DNA of 5,551 nucleotides from positions 1 through 5,551 of the forward strand of contig JAFDCA010000479.1 in assembly GCA_019313025.1 (NCBI GenBank), given 5' to 3'. Both the position numbers and the translations under genes were made by a program. This DNA comes from Deltaproteobacteria bacterium. Lineage in GTDB: Bacteria; Desulfobacterota; Desulfobacteria; Desulfobacterales; UBA11574. This document shows, in pieces, positions 1-5,383 of the stretch; positions within the stretch are counted from its first letter, which is position 1; each line of letters starts with the position of its first letter. Below the pieces are notes generated by a model. It made no database searches. It was not told where the DNA came from and was given only the letters and a program-made list of their open reading frames with translations.

Positions 1-42
1 CTAAACTCTTAAAGTTGCATATAAGAAGCTTTTTTAATGAGT

Positions 43-765
43 CTATGCAATTCGGGGAATATCTTCCGGAGTATCAACTTCCGGAGAATCGTGTTCGGTA
101 ATAACCACCCGAATTTTATACCCGTATTCAATGGCCCGCAACTGCTCGAGTTTTTCAATCGTCTCGAGTCTTCCTACGGGAAGATTTCTGAATGTTTCCA
201 GAAAGCGCCTGGTATAGGCATAAATACCCAGATGCTTGTAGGTATCAAAAATTGTGTCGGTATCTCGGGCACACGGAATCGGCGATCTAGAAAAGTACAA
301 TGCATACCCGCTATTATCAAATGTCACTTTACAATCTTTGGGATTGGTAATTTCGCTTTTCTTAACGATTTTAAAGGCCAGCGTAGTCATTTCAATTCCC
401 GGTTCAATCTTAAAGGGGCGGACTACGTCCTGTAAATGCTGCGGATGGACTTCAGGTTGATCACCTTGTATATTCACTATAATATCTTCGAGATCAAGGC
501 CCATCTTTTCTGCCGCTTCCGCCACCCGATCTGTACCTGAACGGTTGTCTTTGGCGGTCATGAGCACATTGCCGCCAAATCCATTTACAGCATCAAAAAT
601 TCTCTGATCGTCTGTGGCAACGATAACGTCCGTTATGATATCTGACAGACTCACGCGTTCATATACCTGTTGGATCATGGGTTTTCCATTTTTATAAAGT
701 CTAAGCGGCTTCCCAGGAAAACGGGTAGAATCATATCTTGCAGGGATAATGACGACAATCTTCAT
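43..765 (-). CDS. kdsB: 3-deoxy-manno-octulosonate cytidylyltransferase (CMP-Kdo synthetase)
   Basis: This cytosolic enzyme activates Kdo with CTP, giving CMP-Kdo and pyrophosphate; CMP-Kdo is the donor for the inner core of lipopolysaccharide. The product is 240 residues, about the usual family length. Visible motifs are the N-terminal nucleotide-binding PARYDSTRFPGKPL (residues 8-21), ATDD (50-53), SGTDR (76-80), NIQGDQP (98-104), YFSRSPIP (157-164), HLGIYAY (178-184), EKLEQLR (204-210) and DTPED (231-235). The aspartates of GDQP and DTPED match the Mg-binding pair known in the family. Many homologues read GDEP where this one reads GDQP. An in-frame ATG lies four codons upstream at 777, but its first bases form the GGAG ribosome binding site of the ATG at 765, so 765 is preferred. 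The gene is divergent from larB, and the next gene downstream is outside the window. Function is near certain. Confidence 0.96.
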   Translation of the reverse strand: MKIVVIIPARYDSTRFPGKPLRLYKNGKPMIQQVYERVSLSDIITDVIVATDDQRIFDAVNGFGGNVLMTAKDNRSGTDRVAEAAEKMGLDLEDIIVNIQGDQPEVHPQHLQDVVRPFKIEPGIEMTTLAFKIVKKSEITNPKDCKVTFDNSGYALYFSRSPIPCARDTDTIFDTYKHLGIYAYTRRFLETFRNLPVGRLETIEKLEQLRAIEYGYKIRVVITEHDSPEVDTPEDIPRIA

Positions 766-771
766 ATTTTT

Positions 772-775
772 CTCC
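772..775 (-). promoter_or_regulatory. Shine-Dalgarno GGAG deciding the kdsB start
   Basis: On the minus strand GGAG lies 6 bases before the ATG at 765, an ideal spacing. It overlaps the upstream in-frame ATG at 777, which has no comparable purine block of its own. This supports a start at 765 and a protein beginning MKIVVIIPAR, the normal family N-terminus. Confidence 0.7.
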
Positions 776-777
776 AT

Positions 778-876
778 TTTAAGATTTTGTTGACCCGATT
801 ATTAGGTTTGGGTTACTAATAGAATTTAATATTAAACAAACTAAACAAACGTTAGCATTTTTCAGGAAGTTATATC
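778..876. promoter_or_regulatory. divergent intergenic region between kdsB and larB
   Basis: This roughly 100-bp AT-rich spacer must hold the larB promoter, and the kdsB promoter if kdsB is not transcribed from elsewhere. On the plus strand TTGACC (790-795) could be a -35 box, and ACTAAT (815-820) or TAGAAT (820-825) could be a -10, but the spacings (19 and 24 bases) are not ideal, so no box is firmly assigned. A short tandem duplication, AAACAAACT then AAACAAACG, occupies 834-851. AGGA at 864-867 is the larB ribosome binding site, 9 bases before the ATG. Confidence 0.35.
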
Positions 877-1626
877 ATGGATATGGTATCTTTAAAACAG
901 CTCCTTGACCATGTTGCCACAGGCAATATGTCTGTTGAAGATGCTGCACAAAAATTAAAGTATCTTTCGTTTGAGGATTTAGATTACGCACATATAGACC
1001 ATCATCGCTCCCTTCGCAAGGGCTTTCCTGAAGTTATCTTCGGTCAGGAAAAAACCGTTGATCAAATTATCGGTATTATGGAAAAAATGCTTCTCCAGGA
1101 AAATATCGTGCTGGTCACACGCATCCAATCAAATCATGCGAATCAGGTGATCTCACGCTTTCCCGATGCCGAATACCATGAAGATGCGAAAATGGTTGTC
1201 TGGAAAAAACATGACATTCCCCAACGAGGTAAAGGTACCATTATGGTCATATCAGCAGGAACCTCAGATATACCGGTTGCCAAGGAAGCGCTGCTTACGG
1301 CCCAGGTTATGGGAAACAAGGTGAAATCTGTTTTTGATGTCGGTGTCGCCGGCATTCACCGATTGTTTGACCATAAAAAACTGATCGAAGAGGCGTCTGT
1401 TCTCGTGGTGGTTGCCGGAATGGAAGGTGCGCTTCCCAGCGTGGTTGCCGGTATGATCAGCCGACCGGTTATCGCAGTTCCTACAAGTGTTGGCTACGGC
1501 GTCAGTTTTGGCGGTTTAACGGCGCTGTTTGCCATGCTGAACAGCTGCAGCTCAAATGTGGCCGTTGTGAACATCGATAATGGATTCGGGGCCGGATATA
1601 TGGCCTCTATCATTAACAGGATATAA
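877..1626 (+). CDS. larB: LarB, pyridinium-3,5-biscarboxylate mononucleotide synthase
   Basis: LarB carboxylates the pyridine ring of nicotinic acid adenine dinucleotide and cleaves its phosphoanhydride, giving pyridinium-3,5-biscarboxylic acid mononucleotide and AMP. This is the first step toward the nickel-pincer nucleotide cofactor of lactate racemase and related LarA enzymes. The 249 residues match the family length. Residues 1-115 form the LarB-specific N-terminal part, and about 117-245 a PurE-like fold. Motifs are SAGTSDIPVAKEA (126-138), DVGVAGIHRLF (154-164), VVAGMEGALPSVVAGM (178-193), PTSVGYG (202-208) and NSCSSNVAVVNIDNGFGAGY (222-241). Cys224 sits where the family's catalytic cysteine, known to attack the pyridine ring, is expected. 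The ATG at 877 has AGGA 9 bases upstream. No larA, larC or larE is visible here, so the later steps must be encoded elsewhere. The next gene follows after 14 bases, implying cotranscription. Older annotations call this a PurE-related NCAIR mutase. Confidence 0.95.
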   Translation: MDMVSLKQLLDHVATGNMSVEDAAQKLKYLSFEDLDYAHIDHHRSLRKGFPEVIFGQEKTVDQIIGIMEKMLLQENIVLVTRIQSNHANQVISRFPDAEYHEDAKMVVWKKHDIPQRGKGTIMVISAGTSDIPVAKEALLTAQVMGNKVKSVFDVGVAGIHRLFDHKKLIEEASVLVVVAGMEGALPSVVAGMISRPVIAVPTSVGYGVSFGGLTALFAMLNSCSSNVAVVNIDNGFGAGYMASIINRI

Positions 1627-1640
1627 CAAGGAATGTTGTG

Positions 1641-2312
1641 ATGAGTGCCAATGAAAAATTCTGGATAGGAGTTGGCGATATCCACGAAGACATTTCCCTG
1701 CTAATTGAAATCCCCGATTTGGCTGATGCTGCGGGAATCATTATTAGTGGAGACATTACCAATAGAGGGGGAAGGCAAAGGGCAAGTCAACTGTTAAGTG
1801 CAGTATCTGAAATTAATCCTGACATCTACGCCCAAATCGGGAATATGGATCAGGCTGAAATTACGGATTATCTTGAAGAAAAAGGGTGGAATATTCACGC
1901 AAAAGGCAAAAAGTTGGCGGAAAATATTGGTATCATGGGGGTCGGATATTCAACGCCAACACCTTTCAGAACACCTTCAGAGGTTCCGGATGCCATGCTT
2001 GGACAATGGCTCAGCGCAGGGTATGAACAGATAAAGTACCTTCCAAAATTAATATTGGTAGCACATGATCCCCCATTTGGATCAAAAGCAGCCGAGTTGC
2101 CTTCGGGGGAAAACGTCGGAAACATGTCCGTCTTAGAATTTATCCAGCGTGTACAGCCGGATATCTGTCTCACCGGCCATATTCACGAGGCAGACTCCGA
2201 GGATTTTATTGGAAAAACAAAGGTGATAAATCCGGGAATGTTGTGTATGGGTGGCTACGCCCTTATTCGCCTGAAAGAAGGTCAATTAGAGGCCAAACTT
2301 ATGTACATATAA
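1641..2312 (+). CDS. calcineurin-like metallophosphoesterase
   Basis: This is a cytosolic dinuclear-metal phosphoesterase of unknown substrate. The 223-residue protein is a single domain with the whole metal-binding set: GDIHED (12-17, Asp13 and His15), SGDITNRG (36-43, Asp38), GNMD (67-70, Asn68), AHDPPF (141-146, His142) and GHIHE (179-183, His180 and His182), followed by a conserved NPG (197-199). There is no signal peptide or membrane segment. The length and motif order resemble small YfcE/MJ0936-like phosphodiesterases, but the sequence alone does not give the substrate. AGGA at 1629-1632 lies 8 bases before the ATG at 1641. A GTG directly upstream at 1638 is in frame but only 5 bases from AGGA, so ATG is preferred. 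The gene starts 14 bases after larB and is almost certainly cotranscribed with it. A role linked to nucleotide by-products of LarB is possible but is only inference from position. Confidence 0.92.
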   Translation: MSANEKFWIGVGDIHEDISLLIEIPDLADAAGIIISGDITNRGGRQRASQLLSAVSEINPDIYAQIGNMDQAEITDYLEEKGWNIHAKGKKLAENIGIMGVGYSTPTPFRTPSEVPDAMLGQWLSAGYEQIKYLPKLILVAHDPPFGSKAAELPSGENVGNMSVLEFIQRVQPDICLTGHIHEADSEDFIGKTKVINPGMLCMGGYALIRLKEGQLEAKLMYI

Positions 2313-2379
2313 TGAGGTCTTTGAAAAATGCTCACGTTTGTCCGTCTTTTTAATATGGGGGATTATCTCACTCTTTTCC

Positions 2380-2424
2380 GCCGATGCAGTTTGGCAGGTT
2401 GGTTCACTGTAGGCAATTTTTTTT
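2380..2424 (+). terminator. probable intrinsic terminator of the larB-phosphoesterase operon
   Basis: GCC (2380-2382) and TGCAGT (2385-2390) pair with ACTGTA (2406-2411) and GGC (2412-2414), with a 2-base bulge, one G-U pair and a 15-base loop. Two A residues then lead into a T8 tract at 2417-2424. The hairpin is imperfect but is placed and oriented correctly for transcripts ending after the phosphoesterase. The T tract overlaps the stop codon of the convergent kinase-like gene. The rest of the 110-base convergent spacer shows nothing. Confidence 0.45.
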
Positions 2425-2905
2425 ATAGCTTATATCCAATCATCCGCAAAAATTTTTTTCGTTCTTTAATATCCGCTTCGGTTTCAATACCTTTTGTTTT
2501 ATAGCCGTCAACGACACCGATAATCCCTCGCCCCTGTTCGGTTTCTACCATAAGCACTTCCACAGGATTTGCTGTTGCACAAAAAATCCTGCAAACTTCA
2601 GGAACATTTTTTATGGCGTTCAAAACATTGATGGGAAACATGTCTTTCATCAAGAGAATGAAACTGTGACCAGCCGAAAGAGCATAGGCATTTTTCTTTG
2701 CCAATTCAATAAGATTGTCATCTGTTCCCGCATATCGCACAAGACAGGGTCCCGAGGCTTCACAAAATGCCAAACCGAATTTCGCCCCGGGTACGGTGGC
2801 CACCATCGTCTCAAAGATATCTTCGACTGTTTTTATAAAGTGAGAATGTCCTAAAATTAAGTTTAACTCATCTGGTTTTTCGATCTTGACCGTTTTGATT
2901 TCCAT
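2423..2905 (-). CDS. adenosine-specific kinase family protein (DUF355)
   Basis: This protein belongs to the family annotated 'adenosine-specific kinase' (formerly DUF355). The name rests on structural and ligand-binding work on an archaeal member; the physiological reaction is poorly established. The 160 residues match the family length. Conserved blocks are [14 protein letters not shown] (19-32), [10 protein letters not shown] (43-52), RYAGTD (57-62), ALSAGHSF (75-82), [17 protein letters not shown] (101-117) and [10 protein letters not shown] (125-134). It looks cytosolic, with no signal peptide or membrane segment. The start at 2905 is supported by a GGGGG block at 2910-2914 and gives the usual family N-terminus, [11 protein letters not shown]. 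The frame stays open for 50 more codons up to an ATG at 3055, but that extension overlaps the upstream gene and has an atypical acidic composition. The upstream small gene ends 10 bases before this start, so the two are probably translated from one mRNA. Confidence 0.93.
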   Translation of the reverse strand: MEIKTVKIEKPDELNLILGHSHFIKTVEDIFETMVATVPGAKFGLAFCEASGPCLVRYAGTDDNLIELAKKNAYALSAGHSFILLMKDMFPINVLNAIKNVPEVCRIFCATANPVEVLMVETEQGRGIIGVVDGYKTKGIETEADIKERKKFLRMIGYKL

Positions 2906-2909
2906 GGTT

Positions 2910-2914
2910 CCCCC
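2910..2914 (-). promoter_or_regulatory. ribosome binding site deciding the kinase-like gene start
   Basis: Five G residues on the minus strand lie 4 bases before the ATG at 2905. They fall between the stop of the upstream gene (2916-2918) and this ATG. Together with family length, they favour the 160-residue protein over a 210-residue reading from 3055. Confidence 0.55.
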
Positions 2915-2915
2915 G

Positions 2916-3209
2916 TTATTTTCTTCTGTCTTTGCCGGTTCTTCGGTCTCCGCCGCTTCTTCGATCCTTACCACTCCTTCGTTCTTTTCCACTTCTTTTG
3001 CGCCAAATGACCCAGCTTTCGGATTGATACAATTCACCGGAAGATTCAAAAGCACATTGATGCTGTGAGCATCCCGATTTAAAAATATCGGCTATTCTGA
3101 CGGCGTCTTCGGTCATCATTGACAGCTGTCCACAAGGCGTGTCGTCAACGACCACTGTAAAACGTGTATCCTTAGGATCCGATTCATCGTATTTTAAATG
3201 TATCTTCAT
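2916..3209 (-). CDS. small protein of unknown function with RR[ST]G[KG]D repeat tail
   Basis: I do not recognise a characterised family. The 97-residue product has an N-terminal part of about 60 residues containing a short beta-like stretch (TRFTVVVDD, 15-23) and CGQLSM (26-31), then a strongly basic tail made of a hexapeptide repeat: KERRSG (75-80), KDRRSG (81-86), GDRRTG (87-92) and KDRRK (93-97), with a degenerate RKRSG before it. Cysteines are at 26, 47 and 52. Similar RR-[ST]-G-x-D runs are familiar to me as linkers or tails in Desulfobacterota proteins, but their role is unclear; contact with nucleic acid or another polyanion is a guess. The ATG at 3209 has AAGGA 10 bases upstream; a TTG at 3227 is in frame but overlaps that block. 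It lies 10 bases before the adenosine-kinase-like gene, suggesting a two-gene operon. The alternative frame is also open through the repeat. Confidence 0.72.
   Translation of the reverse strand: MKIHLKYDESDPKDTRFTVVVDDTPCGQLSMMTEDAVRIADIFKSGCSQHQCAFESSGELYQSESWVIWRKRSGKERRSGKDRRSGGDRRTGKDRRK
2919..2987 (-). repeat. 18-bp-period coding repeat ([KG][DE]RR[ST]G units)
   Basis: Nearly four copies of a six-codon unit encode [18 protein letters not shown] and KDRRK at the end of the small protein. Copies differ mostly at synonymous or conservative positions (AGA/AGG and AGT/AGC/ACC changes), which suggests the repeat is kept for its protein sequence rather than being a fresh slippage product. Confidence 0.75.
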
Positions 3210-3229
3210 GTCACCGCTTTCCTTCAAAG

Positions 3230-3274
3230 CTCATAGCATCGATTTCAATTAATTTTATCATATCAGGCTATGAG
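3230..3274. repeat. 8-bp perfect inverted repeat flanking the candidate promoter
   Basis: CTCATAGC (3230-3237) and GCTATGAG (3267-3274) are perfect inverted copies separated by 29 bases of AT-rich sequence. They bracket the candidate -10 at 3257-3265, one arm in the leader and one upstream. The layout would suit a dimeric regulator binding two half-sites, or a long-loop hairpin. No regulator gene is present in the window. Confidence 0.45.
3257..3265 (-). promoter_or_regulatory. candidate extended -10 promoter for the small gene-kinase operon
   Basis: On the minus strand TGA-TATGAT matches an extended -10 element (TGn followed by five of six bases of TATAAT), predicting a start near 3250 and a leader of about 40 bases. 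No good -35 lies at standard spacing. A TTGACA further upstream (3286-3291) is 25 bases away, too far, and is part of the tail of the preceding terminator. The extended -10 may compensate for the missing -35. Confidence 0.4.
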
Positions 3275-3291
3275 AATTTTTACTCAGTGTC

Positions 3292-3319
3292 AAGAAAAAG
3301 GGGTCAAGCAGTTGCCCCT
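3292..3319 (-). terminator. intrinsic terminator downstream of the LamG ORF
   Basis: On the minus strand GGGGCAA (3318-3312) pairs across a CTGC loop with TTG-A-CCCC (3307-3300, one bulged base), with an extra A-T pair at the base of the stem. A TTTTTCTT tract follows (3299-3292). It begins 12 bases after the LamG stop codon and would insulate the downstream small gene-kinase pair. Confidence 0.7.
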
Positions 3320-3330
3320 GTTGAGCCTGT

Positions 3331-4494
3331 TTAGTGGGTCAAATCTTTATCACTTGAAACTTCGCTGGCAGACAGACCCCTTTTGTATATTCTTAATTCA
3401 TCAATCAGGCCATTAAACCTGTAACTTGAATTATTCGTCCATCCACTGATCCTGAAATTTGAACCTACCGTCCTATTTGCATGACCCGATCCTCGAACCG
3501 TGCTCAGGGACTGTTCGACACCGTCGATGAATAGGCTGTTTTGCGTTGTGCCGCTGTTTGTAAATACCGCGGCAATATGATGCCAATTATTGGCAAGTTT
3601 TGCACTTGCTCCGGTGATTCCGAAAATATCTCCCTGAGCGGTATTAAAACCAAATCTATCCCCATTAAACCAAAGATCGTATGATGTCCATCCAATGGGC
3701 ATTTGATTGTCCCCGCCAAGCCATTTCATCCAAAAGGTCACCGTTGTTTGATCGCCGGATGAGGTTGAAACCGGAAGGCCGGTGATATCGATGTAGCCTA
3801 AACTGCTCGAAAATTCTCCGGAATATCCAATATGGCTGTCAGTGGTATTGATGGCTGCACTCCCATTAGGGGTGCCGTGGTAGTTGTTCCCTGACGAATC
3901 CTTAACTTCATCAGCCGTCCCGGCATTCCAGGTGCTCTCGTCCATAAAATAAACCGCCAAAGGTTCTGTGTAACAGGTGCCTGAACAGGTATGGGTCAGG
4001 GCATATAGACTTGTTGTCTCCTCTTCGGTCAATGCCTTTGAAAAGACCATCACCTCATCGATCTTACCGTTAAAATAGTTGTCAATATGCTGGGAACTGC
4101 CGATAGTAAAAGGACTTCCTGCGGCGTTATCCAAATTCCCTCCCCCACTCCAGGTACTGGTATTTTCATAACGGTTATCGTTAATTGTCACAGTAACCGA
4201 GCCATTGTCGTAAGTCAAAACCACAAAACTCCAAACGTTAACTGCAACACTTCCCGCCACACCAAAATCTGCATACCTGTCCTGTCCCGAGCTATCAATA
4301 TAGACATGTATGGTACCGTTTGTGTTAACACCGATTTCGAAATTGTCGTTATTAGAATCTGAGGCCTTGGCTGCAAAACAGTTTTGGGTACGATGATTTG
4401 TCTGAGAACTGCTGAGCGAAAAGGGTTTAATCCATGACGCCACGGAAAATGAATTGCTGCCCGTGCCTAAAACATCGTTTAGTATGTCACCCAT
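3331..4494 (-). CDS. LamG/concanavalin A-like two-domain protein, probably 5'-truncated
   Basis: The 387 residues hold two LamG (concanavalin-like jelly-roll) domains, usually found in secreted or surface carbohydrate- or protein-binding proteins. Domain 1 covers about 1-165 and ends FNGKIDEVMVFSKALTEEE (141-159). Domain 2 covers about 180-382, from VKDSSGNNYHGT (197-208) through WHHIAAVF (304-311) and SLFIDGVEQ (320-328) to FNGLIDELRIYKRGLSASEV (360-379). The linker CSGTCYTEPLAVYFMDESTW (170-189) resembles LamG modules in MshQ-like pilus-associated proteins. Domain 1 lacks the opening strand and DSSGN motif present in domain 2. There is no signal peptide and no Shine-Dalgarno before the ATG. 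The frame stays LamG-like for a few codons upstream (IEFT) but then meets a TAG at about 4536-4538. I therefore infer loss of the 5' end, making this a probable pseudogene or remnant. The alternative is a short cytosolic protein or a wrong start. It is followed by a good terminator. Confidence 0.7.
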   Translation of the reverse strand: MGDILNDVLGTGSNSFSVASWIKPFSLSSSQTNHRTQNCFAAKASDSNNDNFEIGVNTNGTIHVYIDSSGQDRYADFGVAGSVAVNVWSFVVLTYDNGSVTVTINDNRYENTSTWSGGGNLDNAAGSPFTIGSSQHIDNYFNGKIDEVMVFSKALTEEETTSLYALTHTCSGTCYTEPLAVYFMDESTWNAGTADEVKDSSGNNYHGTPNGSAAINTTDSHIGYSGEFSSSLGYIDITGLPVSTSSGDQTTVTFWMKWLGGDNQMPIGWTSYDLWFNGDRFGFNTAQGDIFGITGASAKLANNWHHIAAVFTNSGTTQNSLFIDGVEQSLSTVRGSGHANRTVGSNFRISGWTNNSSYRFNGLIDELRIYKRGLSASEVSSDKDLTH

Positions 4495-4632
4495 GGTGAA
4501 TTCAATACACCCTAAAGTGTCAAAAAAATGGCACTACGGATTTATCAAATTCAATGATGGGAGTATGCATCCTTTATTTTCTATTAACGCATGTAAAGGG
4601 CACATGGGCAGGAATAATCTTTAAAGGTAAAA
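4495..4632. other. gene-free spacer between aat and the LamG ORF
   Basis: This AT-rich stretch holds no ORF and no recognisable LamG remnant in any frame beyond about 4510. The only structure is a short hairpin, AGTGTC (4516-4521) with GGCACT (4530-4535), which has one G-U pair and a poly-A loop on the plus strand. It lies beside the presumed truncation point of the LamG ORF. Confidence 0.4.
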
Positions 4633-5319
4633 TTATATGTTATATTGCCATTTCCCTTTTTGGGTTGGCGCATTTAGAGATTTTTCAAGCTGCTTTAAAA
4701 AAAGTGTTCTAGGGATCTCCCTTGCACCAAAACGGATCAAATGCTCGGTAGTCACCTGACAGTCTATCAAATCAAACGATAATTTTTCAAGATACTCTAC
4801 AAGTTTGACAAGAGCAATGTTTGAAGCATTACTAATAAGATTAAACATGGATTCTCCGAAAAAACACTTCCCAAGAGAAACACCATATAATCCCCCTGCA
4901 AGTTTGCCATGACACCACACTTCAACCGAATGTGCAAAACCGGATTCATGGAGCCTTAAGTAAGCCTTGATGATATCTTCAATGATCCATGTACCTTGAT
5001 TTTTTTGCAGACGAACTTGTGCGCATTGATTGATGACCTCATTAAAGGCAAGGTCCATGGTCACCCTGAACGTTTCTTTTTTTATAATCTTTTTTAAAGT
5101 CTTTGAAATCTTAATCTCATGGGGGTACAACACCAGACGAGGGTCTGGCGACCACCATAGAATCGGCTCATTATCTGAAAACCATGGAAAAATGCCCATA
5201 CGGTATGCAAGGAGAAGACGTTCTTGGCTCAGGTCACCGCCAACAGCCAGCAATCCGTCTTCGGACGCAAAATGGGGAGGTGGAAATTCGATTGTATCTG
5301 ATAAAAGAAAAACAGGCAC
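4633..5319 (-). CDS. aat: leucyl/phenylalanyl-tRNA-protein transferase
   Basis: Aat transfers Leu or Phe from aminoacyl-tRNA onto proteins with an N-terminal Arg or Lys, making N-degrons that ClpS delivers to ClpAP for degradation in the cytosol. The 228 residues match the family length. Motifs are FPPP (12-15), GLLAVGGDLS (22-31), YRMGIFPWF (39-47), WWSPDPR (55-61), AHSVEVW (129-135), LAGGLYGVSLGKCFFGESMF (140-159), DCQ (186-188, the catalytic Asp and Gln of the family) and HLIRFGAREIPR (193-204). The start is a GTG at 5319 with only a poor ribosome binding site, but MPVFLLSDTIEFPPP is the normal family N-terminus and no alternative upstream start exists. It lies 64 bases after clpA on the same strand, the common clpA-aat arrangement. 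No convincing terminator is seen in the 138 bases between it and the LamG ORF. Confidence 0.96.
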   Translation of the reverse strand: MPVFLLSDTIEFPPPHFASEDGLLAVGGDLSQERLLLAYRMGIFPWFSDNEPILWWSPDPRLVLYPHEIKISKTLKKIIKKETFRVTMDLAFNEVINQCAQVRLQKNQGTWIIEDIIKAYLRLHESGFAHSVEVWCHGKLAGGLYGVSLGKCFFGESMFNLISNASNIALVKLVEYLEKLSFDLIDCQVTTEHLIRFGAREIPRTLFLKQLEKSLNAPTQKGKWQYNI

Positions 5320-5383
5320 TCAGATATCGTCAAGTTGTTAATTTGGAAAAAATGGTTAAGTAGAAAACACCTTTAGCATCCCA

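Noticed and set aside
1..42. Possible terminator or gene after kdsB
   Set aside because: The 42 bases contain an AAGCTT palindrome and a T run, but no stable stem or recognisable coding end could be supported.
37..435. Plus-strand open frames of 132 and 68 codons over kdsB
   Set aside because: They lie opposite the clearly recognisable kdsB gene, resemble no family and have no ribosome binding site; they are antisense shadows.
1638..1640. GTG start for the metallophosphoesterase
   Set aside because: It is directly followed by an ATG that is better spaced from AGGA; the GTG is only 5 bases from it.
2423..3055. A 210-residue reading of the kinase-like gene from the ATG at 3055
   Set aside because: The extra 50 residues overlap the small repeat-tailed gene, are absent from the usual 160-residue family, and the ATG at 2905 has its own G-rich ribosome binding site.
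3210..3227. TTG start of the small repeat-tailed gene
   Set aside because: The TTG is rare as a start and its next codons form the AAGGA block that serves the ATG at 3209.
4585..4610. CATGT/ACATG hairpin downstream of aat as a terminator
   Set aside because: The stem is only 5 bp and no T tract follows on the minus strand.
5320..5340. A gene ending in the TGA immediately before aat (stop-start coupling)
   Set aside because: That frame meets a TAA only six codons upstream (5338-5340), so no gene ends there; clpA ends at 5384 in another frame.
5030..5341. Plus-strand open frame of 103 codons over aat
   Set aside because: It is antisense to the conserved Aat N-terminal half and shows no motif of its own.
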